Shown here piece after piece: positions 32,516-44,394 of a stretch of DNA of 64,000 bases. The notes beneath the pieces were generated by a model. The model saw only the letters and a list, made by a program, of their open reading frames with translations. It made no database searches and had not been told where the DNA came from. Both the position numbers and the translations under genes were made by a program. Location of the stretch: positions 1,922,001 to 1,986,000 of the forward strand of contig JAALGY010000054.1 of assembly GCA_032358165.1 (NCBI GenBank), written 5' to 3'. Positions within the stretch are counted from its first letter, which is position 1. The number at the start of each line of letters is the position of its first letter. Origin of the DNA: Diplosphaera chodatii. Lineage: Eukaryota; Chlorophyta; Trebouxiophyceae; Prasiolales; Stichococcaceae.

Positions 32516-34518
32516 TCAGCAACATGACATCGATTGAGGGATGCAGATCGCATCACACCTGCTGAACTGCTGCGTCAGACCCCTCGACTTCGTGCGCGTG
32601 AGGGCACCCCGCTTCTTGTTGAAGCTGCGCATGTACACCGTTGCAAACACGACCACAGTGCTGACCCTGCAGCACCAGACTCGGACCCGTCGGTCACCAA
32701 TGAAGCAGGACTGCTCCAATGTGTAGCCCACACCATAATGCCACAGCTTGCCATCTGCTTGCGACTGCCCCTAAAATAAAAGAGCCCGCCTGTGCACCCA
32801 GGTGGCTCACCATTGGCCGGGGGCCAGGGGGTGGCGGAACAGCAGGCACGACAGCAGCACCGACAGGAACTGCCGGGTCGTCATGACCGTCGCAAACAGC
32901 AGCGCGCCGTAGCTGCGGATGGTGTGCGTGATGAACAGCTGGCCTGCGGCACGGAGCAGCAATGTCCACCTCGACGTTGCAGGCACACGGGTGCACCCTG
33001 GACAAGGCACCAACCCAGCAGCTGGTCAGGCAGCATGCACCCGCCCCTGACCTGTCGTGGCCGCCATGGACAGCGCAAAGATGGAGGCCAGCGCCCTGGG
33101 GTGCTGCCGCACAAAGCGCACCGCCGGCACCAGCTGGCCGCTGGTCAGCAGCCCTGCAGCACATCCAGGTTTCGTCTGGTGCGGTGTAGATCATCATGGC
33201 TCTTGGCAACTGTTTGTGAGCTGACTTAGTGCCACTGGGAGATTGCAGAGGGGCACCTGAGAAGCTGAGCACTGCAGACACCATCGTCATGTAGAAGCTC
33301 TGATTGTAGATGCTCATGCGGGTGCCCCTGAACAGCTTGTCCTGCGCAAGGAGGTACACGCGAGCTGTCAATGCGGCGCGACAGTGGTCAGTATGAAAGC
33401 CACTGCGCCACGAATTGCAGAGCATGCAGCTGACAGGCTGCTGTGTGCTTCCACGTCTCCGAAGCCAACCTGCCACGTGGATGTGAAGCCATCGAATGTC
33501 AGGTAGGTGACCATCAGCACCGCCCCAAACACATGCGACGGCAGACCGCCGACCGCCATAGTGTGCTGCGCTGCTTTGGCGCTGACGCTGCCCGTCACCA
33601 TGAAGCACGCACAGCCGATGGTGATCAGCAGTGCCGCCCCGTAGTCCTGCAACCCAAACAACCGGACTGCATGCAGGTCCTCTTGGCATGCTTCAGCACT
33701 GGATGCAAAGATGGGGTCATCTAGTGGCATTTGACCTTTGCTAGCAGCACATTTCCACCAGATGTAACTCTGGCATGTCATTGACATGCGTGGTCAGTAC
33801 CTGCAGGCTGTATGTCTTGCTGTTGATGGCGGCACCCCACAGCATGACCGGGAGCATTTTGGCACACTTTGCCAGCGTCTGCATTGGGAAGGTCAGGTAC
33901 CGCAGCGCCTCGTACTGGCACGTGGTGGCGACAACGTTCGACAGGCTGACCGCTGCATAAGCATACAGCGGCGCCTGTGGCCGAGGGTCCTGCCCCTTCA
34001 CCTGCATCGCAAGGACACGAGGGTATTGCACCGTGCATTTTGCCCTGATGCGCTCGAGCAATGTGCTCATCACATGCTCTGCTGTCAACCCACAGCCTCA
34101 ACCTACCGCAATTGTGATGAGCGAAATCAAGCACGTCGTGAGCCGGTTGCACAGGACCAGCAGCAGCGAGTGTGAGAACTGCACGCCGCCAAACGGCTCA
34201 GCCATGATGCGCTCCTGCATTGGTTGCAGTCAGAGCACCACATAATGTGTACAGCTTGCCGGATCTGCCGTGGGGTCCCTAGGTGTAGAGGTGATGGCTC
34301 GCGATCCCAACGTGCCACAAGCGTTACCGGGACGACTTACAAAAGCACTGCCAATTGCTCTGCCTGGTGCCCACCTGCAGGACGCCATACAGCAGCAGAC
34401 TGCCCAGGATGCCGCCCACACACCAGATCATGTGCAGTCGGCGCGCCATGACCGAGCGCTTGGCTGTGGGCATCGTGTCTCCACGGCCAGCTGCTGTGCT
34501 GGAGACCTGGCTGGTCAC
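32516..34518 (-). CDS. PAPST1: PAPS transporter (SLC35B2/PAPST1-like)
   Basis: Nucleotide-sulfate antiporter that brings the sulfate donor PAPS into the Golgi. Exons: 34518-34375 (48 codons, ending GGILGSLLLYGVLQ), 34214-34107 (ERIMAEPFGGVQFSHSLLLV), 34001-33801 (LSNVVATTCQYEALRYLTFP, MQTLAKCAKMLPVMLWGA), 33646-33470 (YGAALLITIGCACFMVTGS, VMVTYLTFDGFTSTWQ-like strand), about 33348-33258 (NQSFYMTMVSAVLSFSG), one around 33170-33056, GQLFITHTIRSYGALLFATV with MTTRQFLSVLLSCLLF (around 32940-32810), and VSTVVVFATVYMRSFNKKRG at the end. The YGVLQERIM, SLSNV...CQYEAL and QTLAKCAKMLPVM blocks are the SLC35B2 signature. Stop 32516-32518. Related SLC35B1/B3 proteins share the fold, but the N-terminal YGVLQE motif favours B2/B3. 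Confidence 0.87.
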
Positions 34519-35001
34519 ATGCGGTGTTGCGGTCCGCCGCTACTTTGGTACCAGCGGCGATCGTGCCGACGTTTGCGTTGCATATCGGCGATCGACGCTT
34601 TCTGTCAGTCGTTTCAAACTTCAGATGCCACTGCACGCGATCACAGTCATCATACCGAAACGTCACCGCTCTGATGGGGTTGCTTGGGGCAAACCGTGCA
34701 GCAGCAAAGTAAACTGTGCAGCCAGGAAAGCGGCGTCGATCAATGTGCAGCACTCTCAGCAGTTACGTGGAACGCCCTGAGACTGCAAGGGGGCTCTGTA
34801 TTGTCTGTAGCAACATTGTGCTGTGGCAGGGAGGTTGCAAATTTTCTTGGACGGAGATCTGCACGGAAACGTGCACAGAAAGGCTGCACCCTGACATGGT
34901 TCGCCCACGTGAATCCAGCTACTCCGACGGCATGCTAATCGAGCTCCCAGGGCTCTGTTTCAACGGTCAGGGGCTGGGTCAACACTGCATGACAACACAA
35001 C
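34519..35001. promoter_or_regulatory. Divergent intergenic region, PAPST1 / coiled-coil 2
   Basis: About 480 bp between outward-facing starts, the right one inferred. No motif recognised. Confidence 0.35.
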
Positions 35002-38000
35002 ATGAGTGGCGCGTCCACCCCGCGATCGGTGCGTCGCAGCTTGATAGAGGCTGCAGAATCTGTTCAGCCCATATGGTCATCATAAGCATGAGGTCTCGCT
35101 GCCGCGCAGCAACTCTGCGTACTCTGAGCTCGTCATCTGTGCCCAAATAGATGATTGCTGACCGAGCAGTGCAGACGTGCAGATGTAGCTCACGATGACG
35201 GTTTCGCGTATGATTTCAGGGTGCAACCCTTGGAGATGCTGACCAGAAGGCGCACCTCCTGGCGCAGTCAAAGGTAACGGTCTCGCTACTACACCAGCCA
35301 TTTGCGGGGCCACCAGACCGAGGACTGCATGCTGGCAAATTGCGCAATGCTAACTGCATGATCCTGCTACCCCGAAATGATTAACAAGCGGGTTTTGTAA
35401 TGCAGCGTGCCATTGACCAGCTGCAGAAGGACCTCGCAGCCAGTAGGGTGGCCGAGGGCCGCCTTCAGAATGAAGCCAAGCAGGTCTGCCATTGCAAGAG
35501 TATATACTGCTTTACATCTTGGCACTGTAACTACACATACAGTAAGTGACATGTCAGACGTTGAACCGGGTGACACCACTGCACGTATGGTGCCTGCTAA
35601 CCTTGCCAAGCTGCCAGCATGACTGGGGTGGTGCATGTGCGTATGCAGGCTTCACAGCAGCACGCTGCAGCACTGCAGCAGCTGCAGGCGGCGCTTGCTG
35701 CAGCTCGGGCAGAGACTGCCGCATCAGCGGCTGCACTGGCAGGGGCTCAGGCAGATCGGGCGGCCGCGCTTCAGCGAGCCACAGAACTGGCGACAGCCAC
35801 AGACACGCAGTTTGCCATGGCAGGCGCGAATGCAGCAGGGCTACGTGCAGCGTTGGCGGCAGCAGAGGTAAACGTTCCTTAGTCAGACTCTATCACCGGA
35901 TCTGTGCGCGCAGGCCTGCCTGTTCGTATCGTGGATGGCGCGCACCAGTGATTGGAACGACCTCAATCAACATGCAGGCCTGCTGGCCAACCCAGATGGT
36001 CTGATGGAGCAAGAACCATTTGCTTCGACAGCGCTCCTCACCTCGTGCAGAGAGAGCTGGCCGCCCTCAGAACGCAACTGGCCGAGCTGGCAGCGGGAAG
36101 GAGCGCAGCCGACGCAGCGGCACAGCGGAGCATGGAGCAGCTGGCGGCAGCTCGTGCCTCGCACCGCACGGAGCTGCAGTCAAATGAGAGCGCCCTGCAG
36201 GTTGTCCAGGTGGGCTGTGCACTTGCACATGAGTCAGAGCAGTACACACGGACCTTGCTCAAGCTGTTACAGTAACCTTTATCTGCGTTCCATGCCAACA
36301 CAGGCCGACCTCGGCGCAGCTCGGCAGGAGGCGGGCGGCCTTCAAGCACAGCTGGCAACAGCCCATGCTGCTGCAAACTCCAGCACAGGAGGTTTCCAGG
36401 CCCAGCTGGACGCGGCGGCGGCCGCAGCTGAGCGCGATGCTGCCTCCATCGCCGGGCTGGAGGCCCGGCTGGAGGACACACAGCGGCGACTGGCTGCGGA
36501 GCAAGCCCACAGCTCTGAGCAGGCGCGAGATGGAAAGGCATGTCCACTCAGACCCACTTGAAATCGTTCTTCTTGAGCTGCTCTGTCCTGGTTTGAGAGA
36601 CGCTGAGATTGCGGGCTCTTTGCTGCAGGCAGCACAGCTGGAGAGTGGCAATGCAACAGCAGGCTCACTGGCAAAGCAGCAGGAGGCAGCCGCGGCAGAA
36701 GTTGCGCGGCTCAAAGCAGAACTGCAGCACTCATCAGCTGAGATGTCGAGGCTACAACAGTGCCTGCGCGACGCCGAGTCCAGGGTACATGACAACGGCA
36801 ACTTGAACTTGGGCATTGACAACCGCAAGGGCACAATAGTTGTGCAGATTGACATTATGCCCCACGTTGCTGCATGTGTTCAACGCACTGCAACAGACCC
36901 AGTTGTCAAGGAGAATACCTATGCAACTATAAGCTTGTGGCTCGACGAGCGGCTGGCGCTGCTGCTCTGCTGCAGGCGCAAGTAGCTCAGGCAGCAGAGG
37001 AGGCGGCAGCCCAGGACCGCGGGCGCTCCAACGAGGCGGCGCTGGCTGCACGTGTTTCGGCCGACAGGGAGTGCGATGCCCGGCAGCATGCGGAGCACAG
37101 TGCGCGTGCCATGCAGCAGGCGAGACTGCGTGTAGCACTTGATGTGTAGTACTGTCACGCCATCATAATACCAGGTTTCCGCCGTCCTAGGCTTGTCGAA
37201 TGCTGTTGCAGGTAAAGTCGTTCGAATTGGGGACCCATACAATTGTGTGCACCTGCCGCTGCCTCATGTCATGAGAGTGCCTGCAGGAGCTGGACGCCAC
37301 TGTGCGGGCAATGCACGACCTGCGGGCGCAGCTGCGGGGCTGTGCAGACGCCCTCGAGCAGCAGCAGCGCGCCACGGCCCTGGCGCGGGTCAATGCAGAG
37401 ACGGCCGCCCGTGAACGGGACACAGCGCAGGTGATCATCTCTTGACTGGCAGGTTCCAAAGGATCTCATTAAAGTGCATGTGCAGCTCAGCTCCTGTGAT
37501 GGGAGATTACATCAACGCCATTGCCAGCGTGCCTGATGGCTGGCCAATGCAGGCGGCGGCAAAGCACGCAGAGCAGGCGGCTGCTGCGCGTGTCACCCGC
37601 GCCAAGGCCGACTGCGCCCGCAGGTGCTGCTGCCGCTGTGAAGGCTATGCGCGTCCCGGACTCTGGGTCGTCAGTATCCGTCTCGGAGGCCCTCACAGCT
37701 CATGATGCTGCAGCCATCCCGCCTGTCCACCTGGCTTTGAAACACCATATGGGGCATGGGCTCACAAGAACTGTGCGCGTGGTATGCAGGCTAGAGGATG
37801 GGTTGGCGGCGTGTGCCGCTGAGCGGCAGGCGGTCGAGGCAGCGACCGATCGGCGCACCGACCGCGCTCAGCACGACGCCAGGGTCGGCATCGCCGCCGC
37901 ACGCGATGCAGCTCGGGTGCTGGTGGCCGCCGCCAAGCGCGCCGCCGAACAGGAGCTGCAGCTTGCCGGCAGCAACTTCAAGGTCTGCAGCCCTGGCGCT

Positions 38001-39420
38001 TTGTTCCTGCATGTCGCACCATTTGTTGAGCAGCATGCTTGTGCATTGCTGGTCACAGACCTGCAGGCTGCCTCGAGCATCATGTCTATGAGCTGATGAT
38101 GACCTAACCACGACATTTACTCGGTCACCTGCCCCCTCGTCCCACCCAACCATCAACTGCAGTGGTTTCCAGGCACCGGCCACTGCCACGAGTGGCGCCG
38201 CTGTGCACACGCCTGATCCTGTGGTGGTCAGTGGTAGGAATGTTGTGCAGGAGGTAGAAGGTGCTGAGCGGCGGAAGCTGGAAGCTGCGCTGCGGGCGGA
38301 GTTCCAGGCCAACCTGCAGCAGCAGCGTGATGACCTGCGGCAGCAGGCACAGCATGACGCGGCTGCCGCCGAGCAGAAGGCCCGGCAGGCAGCAGAGCAG
38401 GCAGCCGAGGAGAAGATTATCCGCAACAGGTGCGCAGTACAGCGGCTCCTGCCATCTAGATTGGCATGGGATACATGGTTGCCAGGTGTAGCTCCTCGGC
38501 ATGTACGTCCTGGCTGGTCTACAAAGCACTGCAACAGATGCCTCTGGGGCGTTAGACCAGAATTGGACATTGTGCTGCACTCGATAGGACATGGCAGCGG
38601 CGAATGGACACCCTGCAGCAGGACGCCGACGCAGCACGCGTCCTGGATGCCGCCGCTGAGATGGCCGCCGCCCGGGATGCAGCAGATATAGCGTCCCGCG
38701 AGGCGGCAGCTGTGCGCCAGCAGCGCCTGGACCAGGACTCGGCCTGGGCGCAGCGGCTGGAGCGGGCACGGGACGCCTGGCAGCAGGTGCGCCTACAGAT
38801 GAACAGTCATCGGTCCGCAGCACCCCTGCGGCAGCTTGCCATCTGCATATGCAGCGGTGCCTGCAGTAGCGAGCGGTTTCAGTTCCTGTCCATTACAGCG
38901 TCTCCGTGGCAGCAGCCCAAGATGGCAGGCAAGGCAGTGCGCGCCACTGCCCCCCTTTCGACACCGAGGGTGTTGACCTGCCGTGCAGGAGCGAGCAGAC
39001 GCCGAGCGGTGTTGGCAAATGCGGCTGCAGGAAGCGCGGGAAGCTGCCGCAGCTGATGGCAGGGCAGCTGCGCAAGCTGCCAGAGCGGAGCTTGCAGCAG
39101 ACCGTGACCATGTGAAAGCAGGTACAGGCGCCTGCCTCCAAAGCCGCTGCAACAGTCTCGCCTGTCTTCGTACTCAAAGCAAGCAGTCGCTCCTTCTGTG
39201 GAAACCAGGCCGCGGTGAGATTGGTGCTGGATGCACACATGCAGATGCGCACCGGCGGGCGAAAGGCGAGGCGCTGGAAGAGTTGCATGGAGAGCTGCAC
39301 GACCGCTCCATCGAAATCAGGGCGCTGCGCTCCCAGATCAAGTGCGCCCCTTGCACTGATGTACCATGTAGAGGCCTGCTGCAGCCAGTCGTCCCTCAGC
39401 CCCTTTTCACCAATGACTAA
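35002..39420 (+). CDS. Ala-rich coiled-coil protein 2
   Basis: Unknown function. The likely start at 35002 reads MSGASTPRSVRRSLIEAAES and splices to GATLGDADQKAHLLAQSK (about 35220-35273), then RAIDQLQKDLAASRVAEGRL (from 35402). This first junction is the weakest part of the model. Then come a dozen or more exons of unbroken heptad sequence: LQQLQAALAAARAETAASAA, RELAALRTQLAELAAGRSAA, ADLGAARQEAGGLQAQLATA, VARLKAELQHSSAEMSRLQQ, AQVAQAAEEAAAQDRGRSNE, ELDATVRAMHDLRAQLRGCA, RRKLEAALRAEFQANLQQQR, RMDTLQQDADAARVLDAAAE, ERADAERCWQMRLQEAREAA, and EALEELHGELHDRSIEIRAL near the end, TAA 39418-39420. No globular domain found. It resembles coiled-coil protein 1 in composition and exon style. It could be a basal-body or centrosomal scaffold; this is inference. 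Confidence 0.62.
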
Positions 39421-40696
39421 GCTGTCGTCGGTACACTGGCCCTGTATGAGTACCGTGGCCCCGCACATGACATCTGGCACAGACTGTCGGCAGAATTGAC
39501 ATGATACTGTGCTCATGCAGACATCTGCAGCGAAGAGCATGCCGCTGCCTGGCCAATTGCCGCGGCGGTGCAAGCTGCCCCTGCCACCGTGCTCTGACGG
39601 TGTGCCTGGGTTCACCCCGCCAACCCATGCTGCAGATGAGCAGCGGCACTGATGTTAGTGGGAGCAAGAGGCAGTGGCGCGGCAGCGGGCAGGTGCAGCA
39701 TCCACAAGCTGTGCCAGACAGCAACCGTTGGTTGCACATCGACATGGGTCCACTGCCGGCCTACTGAGTGGTCAGAGTGTGGATCAGGGCGCATTACATG
39801 TCACAACTTGTAGTCAGTGTGAACAACCAAGTGAGAAATGGGGGTGAGGCATGTTGATGCCAACGAACGGAGGACCACCTGTCAATCATCTCACGCATTA
39901 CACTTTGAGCACAGTAGTGAAGCGAAAGCAAGGCAACTGGTCAGACACACTACATCATCAGCAGGATCAGGAACACCAGAGACACCATGCAACCACGAGG
40001 CAAGCGCAGCACTGAAGGCAGCCAAGCACGACACAGAGCTGACCACACACTGCCAAACGAGCAAGCCACAGCAACAAAGCGTTGCACTGGGCAAGCCCCA
40101 CCTGTGGCGCAGCCTGCACCCCTGATGCTGCCGATGTGAAGAGAGACGACTTGCTTGCCAAGACAATGCACAACAGCCAAAGCATCGCAAACAACAGGCA
40201 AACATCGGCACGTCGGGGACTACATCCAGCATCATGCGCAGGCTCATGCCAGGCACAGCACGCTCGAAAGGGCAGCACTCGTGCCAAGCAGCACTTACGT
40301 CCGACCCTGTGGTGGAAAGTGATGGCTGCCCCCGCGGTGGTCTGCTGCGCCGCTGTACCCCCTGCCCTTTCCAGGTGGGGTACCTCCCCCACCATCACCT
40401 GGCGTCCATAGTGGGATCACCTCACTGTTGCCCCCCAGCAGTGCAGCACTGTCTCGCAGGTGTTGTGACCTCTGGCCGCACGGCCACTGATCATCAGGCG
40501 CAGCAGGCGCAGTTGCAGGCGACGCAGCTCCCCACAGCAGCAGCAGGTCTCCACCACGCAGCAGGCACCAGCAGCAGCCAGGCAGCATGCTTGCATCACA
40601 GCGCCCACAGCGCCATACCGCTGGGCCGCCACTGCTCCGGTGTGAGAATGCTGGCAGGGCTGGTGCCCGGCAACTGCCGCAGCTGCCGAGCGCAGC
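39421..40696. other. Convergent 3' region
   Basis: 1.28 kb between converging stop codons. TTACA at about 39794 and 39899 (TGTAA on minus) are candidate poly(A) signals for the KH-WW gene. They would give a 3' UTR of about 0.8-0.9 kb. No gene recognised. Confidence 0.4.
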
Positions 40697-43600
40697 TCAA
40701 CCCATCTCAGCGGGCTTCTCCCACTGGCTGACGCCAGTCTGGGTGTTGTAATAGTATGGCCGGCCCTCAGGGTCAGGCAGCTCCTGCATGCAGCAAAGCG
40801 TTTGGCCGTGAGAACAGTGTTTTCATTGGAGGCTTCCAGTGCGACGGGGAAGTGGCCTGACATGCGCTGACACTCGCAAATGCAGCAGCAGGCACAGGTG
40901 TGCCATGTGTATGCCTGGAACAGGGACGATGAGAAGCACATCGGCGGCACTTAGAAAACTCTCACCTGCCAGACGCTGGAGCCACCGCCTGCAGCGGGAG
41001 CACCCGCCGCGGGCTGCTGCCCATAGCCCTGCTGGCCGTAGCCCTGCTGCTGCGCGGCGTACGGGTCAGCGCCGCCGGGGTAGCCGCCGTAGCCCCCGTA
41101 GCCGGCCGCCGGGGTTGCATAGCCGCCGTACGCGGGCGCAGCACCATACGGCGCACCGTACGCCGGCTGCAGGCAGCGTGACCCAGCAGGTCAGGCCCAC
41201 AGCCTGGTAGGCTTCAACAACCTCAGAGCAGAGGGCACCAGGCAGAGCCGCCCTGAGTGCGCAGGCCGGATCAGGGCGACAAGCTCGCTGAGACAATGAT
41301 GCAGATGGCAGTTCGGCAAGGCGCCCCAGCTCACCTGGCCATACGGTTGCGCGTAGCCGGCACCATATGCAGCACCGTAGGCGGGGGCGCCATACGCGCC
41401 CGCCTGACCATACGCACCTGCGTCGCCTGCCAGCGATGGCTCAATGAGAATGTCAGGGTGATGCCATCAACGCCGACGCAGCACAACACACCCAAGTCTA
41501 CTTCAAGCAGGGGCTGGCTCACTAGATGGACACAATGCACTGCCGACGCTGGTCAGGCTTCGGACACTCAAAAGCACTGCCAGCATGCCACGACCCGTTA
41601 AAGAGGATGTCAACATGACATTCGACTTGTGCGAACTTGCCGACATGCTGGCTGACAACAAAGGCGGCCCCAGAAGGGACCACGCTTGCTCGGCGTCAAG
41701 TGCGAGACCAAGGCACGACAGCACCAAGATACGCACCGCCGGCGAAGTTGGGCGGGGCGTTTGCACCAAAGGGGTTGCCGCCCGCGATGATCTCCTGCAC
41801 CGCGGCGGCGCACGGGTCCACGGTGTGCGGCTGCCCGGCGATGGTGATGGTCATTGGGTCGCTGTTCTGCTCGATCTGGATGTTGCAGGAGTACTGCTTC
41901 TGCAGCGCCTTGATCGTCTCCCCGCCCTTGCCGATCACGCGGCCGACCATGCCTTTGGGGCACTCCAGCACGCGCGACACGCCCGCGCCAAACTGCAGGG
42001 TGCGCTGCGCAGGCGTCAGTGCCGACACCGTCTCAGCCCCTCGATCATGCATGTATCGTGTGCATTGAGGTGACATTGCAGCCGTACAGCGGCTCACTCA
42101 CACACTGAGACACAACTGCTGCACTCTACACACTATGCCCAAACACCCAGCACTTGAGAAGACGAGGAACAGTCCACGAGAAGGGGGCTCCATCATGGCA
42201 TGAAGATCTAGGGCATATTCCAGTTTGGTGTGATGACGCAGCGGGGGGCACCTTCTGGATGATGGCCTGCGCGCTGCCGGGCTCGCCCTGGATGAGCTCG
42301 CTGACCATGCTGACGGCGCGCTGCACCGCGTCCGGCCGCCCCGTGATGCTGATCTGCCGCGGCACCCCTTCCGGGAAGTCCTGCAGCACACGAAGCCAGC
42401 CAGACTGAGCGGCAAGCGAAGCGGGTGGCATTTGCAGCTGTGGCCGTGAAACACATGAATGCAACAGCAGACAGAAAGGCCTTGAACTCACAACAGCAGG
42501 GGCACCAAACAGAGGAGGGAGGTGCAAACGTGTTGTCATTGCGCTACGGCTCTCAGCAGTGCTGCAAGCAGTTAGTCAAATCTCCTACACGGTGCAAAGC
42601 ACACCTGGTTGACGACGATGTGCGCGCCGCTGGCCTGCTGCAGGCCGCGGATGGTCTCGCCGCCGCGGCCGATGATGCGGCCAACGATGCCGGGCGGGCA
42701 CTCCACATTCTCGCTCATGTCGCCGGCCGACGGGCCGCTGGCCTCGGAGATCAGGCCGTTGATCTGCGTCACCGCCTGCTGCACCAGGTCCGGCGACGGG
42801 CCGCTGACCGTGACGGTCTTCAGGTCGCCGGGCGTCGTGTGGTCGATCTGAATGCGGGTGTTGGTGGAGTACTGCAGGCCCTTGATGGTCTCGCCCTGCT
42901 TGCCGATGAGTTTGCCGACCATGGTGCCGGGGATCTGCAGCGTCTGCTCTAAGGCACCAGCGCTCTGCGTCAACGCCGCGGCCGTGACGGCAGCCTGCGC
43001 CTGAGCGGCGGCCAAAGCTGCCGGATCAACAGGCTGCTCGGCGGCGGGCTGCTGCTCGGTGTGCAGCGGCATCTCCTGACCCAGCGCATCAGGCTGCTGC
43101 CCCACCGGCGCTGAGCCCACGTCGCTGCCATCCGGCACGGCCGACGCCTCTGGCACCGCCTGCTGCTCCGCTGCGGCCGTGGCATCGCCAGCCGGCGCGG
43201 CGGGCGCAGTCTCCGGTGCCTCGGGCGCAGTCTCCAGGCCAGCGCTGACAGGCTGCCCGTCGACCGCCGGCTCGCCGCCCTGCGGCACATGCTTCGGCGG
43301 GTCACGGGCAGCCGGGGAGCTAGGAGGCTCCGACAGGCTCCGAGGGCGCAGCAGGACCTCCATGCCGCCGGTCGAAACACTCAGACAACCAAATCAGGCG
43401 ACCTGATGGCACTTGACAGGAAGGTTGCAGCCGTCCAAGGCCAAGCCGATGGCACAGCCATGCAGGAATGAGGACACCTGCTCGTCTCGACAGCACTGCC
43501 TTCGTGCAGCTGAGACTACACGCCTGGACGGGGGTGTCCCTTAGATAAGTGCACAAAGGACCTTCACCTCAGCGGACGTGGTGGCGCCAGCCTCCGTGGT

Positions 43601-43792
43601 CGGCGCTATGCGCTTGTTCTGGTGCTCGTCCTCCTCCCCGCCGGGGCCGTCCGCCGCCTCATCGAACGTGCGCTTCGTGCCTGCGGCCTCCTCAGCGGCA
43701 GACGGCGCAGGATCGGCGGCCACGCCATCTGCGACGGGCGCTGCCTCCGTTGGCTCCTCCGTCGCGACAGGCGGCACGGTTGCTTCAGCCAT
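40697..43792 (-). CDS. Three-KH RNA/ssDNA-binding protein with C-terminal WW domain (FUBP-like)
   Basis: Nucleic-acid-binding protein of the FUBP/KSRP type. It starts MAEATVPPVATEEPTEAAPV (43792). The N-terminus is acidic, with a basic patch AGTKRTFDE. Next comes a Pro/Ala/Glu-rich linker and KH1 (IPGTMVGKLIGKQGETIKGL). KH2 follows (CPPGIVGRIIGRGGETIRGL, continued in the next exon by FPEGVPRQISITGRPDAVQR), then KH3 (CPKGMVGRVIGKGGETIKAL ... DPMTITIAGQPHTVDPC). All three GxxG loops (GKQG, GRGG, GKGG) are intact. The tail is Tyr/Gly/Ala/Pro-rich (AYGAPYGAAPAYGGYATPAA) and ends in a WW domain on its own exon: LPDPEGRPYYYNTQTGVSQW then EKPAEMG, stop 40697-40699. The N-terminal junction 43568 to about 43347 uses a weak acceptor. 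Confidence 0.85.
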
Positions 43793-44394
43793 GGTGAGTT
43801 CGTTGACTGCAGAGCGTGTGAAAATTGGGTAGACTGCAGAGTTTCTGTGTTCCACGCTTCAGCACACTTGCCTAAGTTTAGTACCACTCCTCCAGTCATG
43901 TACAGTAAATTACAGTAAAGTCCCTGCCATCGCCATCCCGACGACCGGCATGTTGCAGAATCGATGTCACTTCTGTCTGCTGCTCCATTGTCAGAAGGTA
44001 CTTCTCACTCTGCAGTGGCAAGTTGGAACCCTAGTTCCAGACGAAGTAAGTCGTCGCCCCATTGATGATCATTGCCGCACGCCCCAAGCAGTCTGACAGG
44101 AACTATCAGGCTGCTTGGGATGGCTACTAGATGATCGATGCGCAGATCTGCTGGCATTCACACAGAGTGTGTACAGATCCCTGCGGTCAGATCCCACACC
44201 GGTGTCTGCATGGCGTGGACTCCGCCGCAACACTTGCATGCAAGGCGTGCACAGCTGATTGGTGATGCTCATTGACCTACAGACAGAACGCAGTCGCCAG
44301 CTGCGCACGCCAGGGGTGCCGATCTGCCCGTGATCACCCTTGATCGGCAGCGCAGCCCCACGGCCGCCACCAAGCCTCTGGTGCCCAGCCAGAC
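43793..44394. promoter_or_regulatory. Divergent intergenic region, KH-WW / SMPD4
   Basis: 602 bp between outward-facing starts. No motif or gene recognised. Confidence 0.35.
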
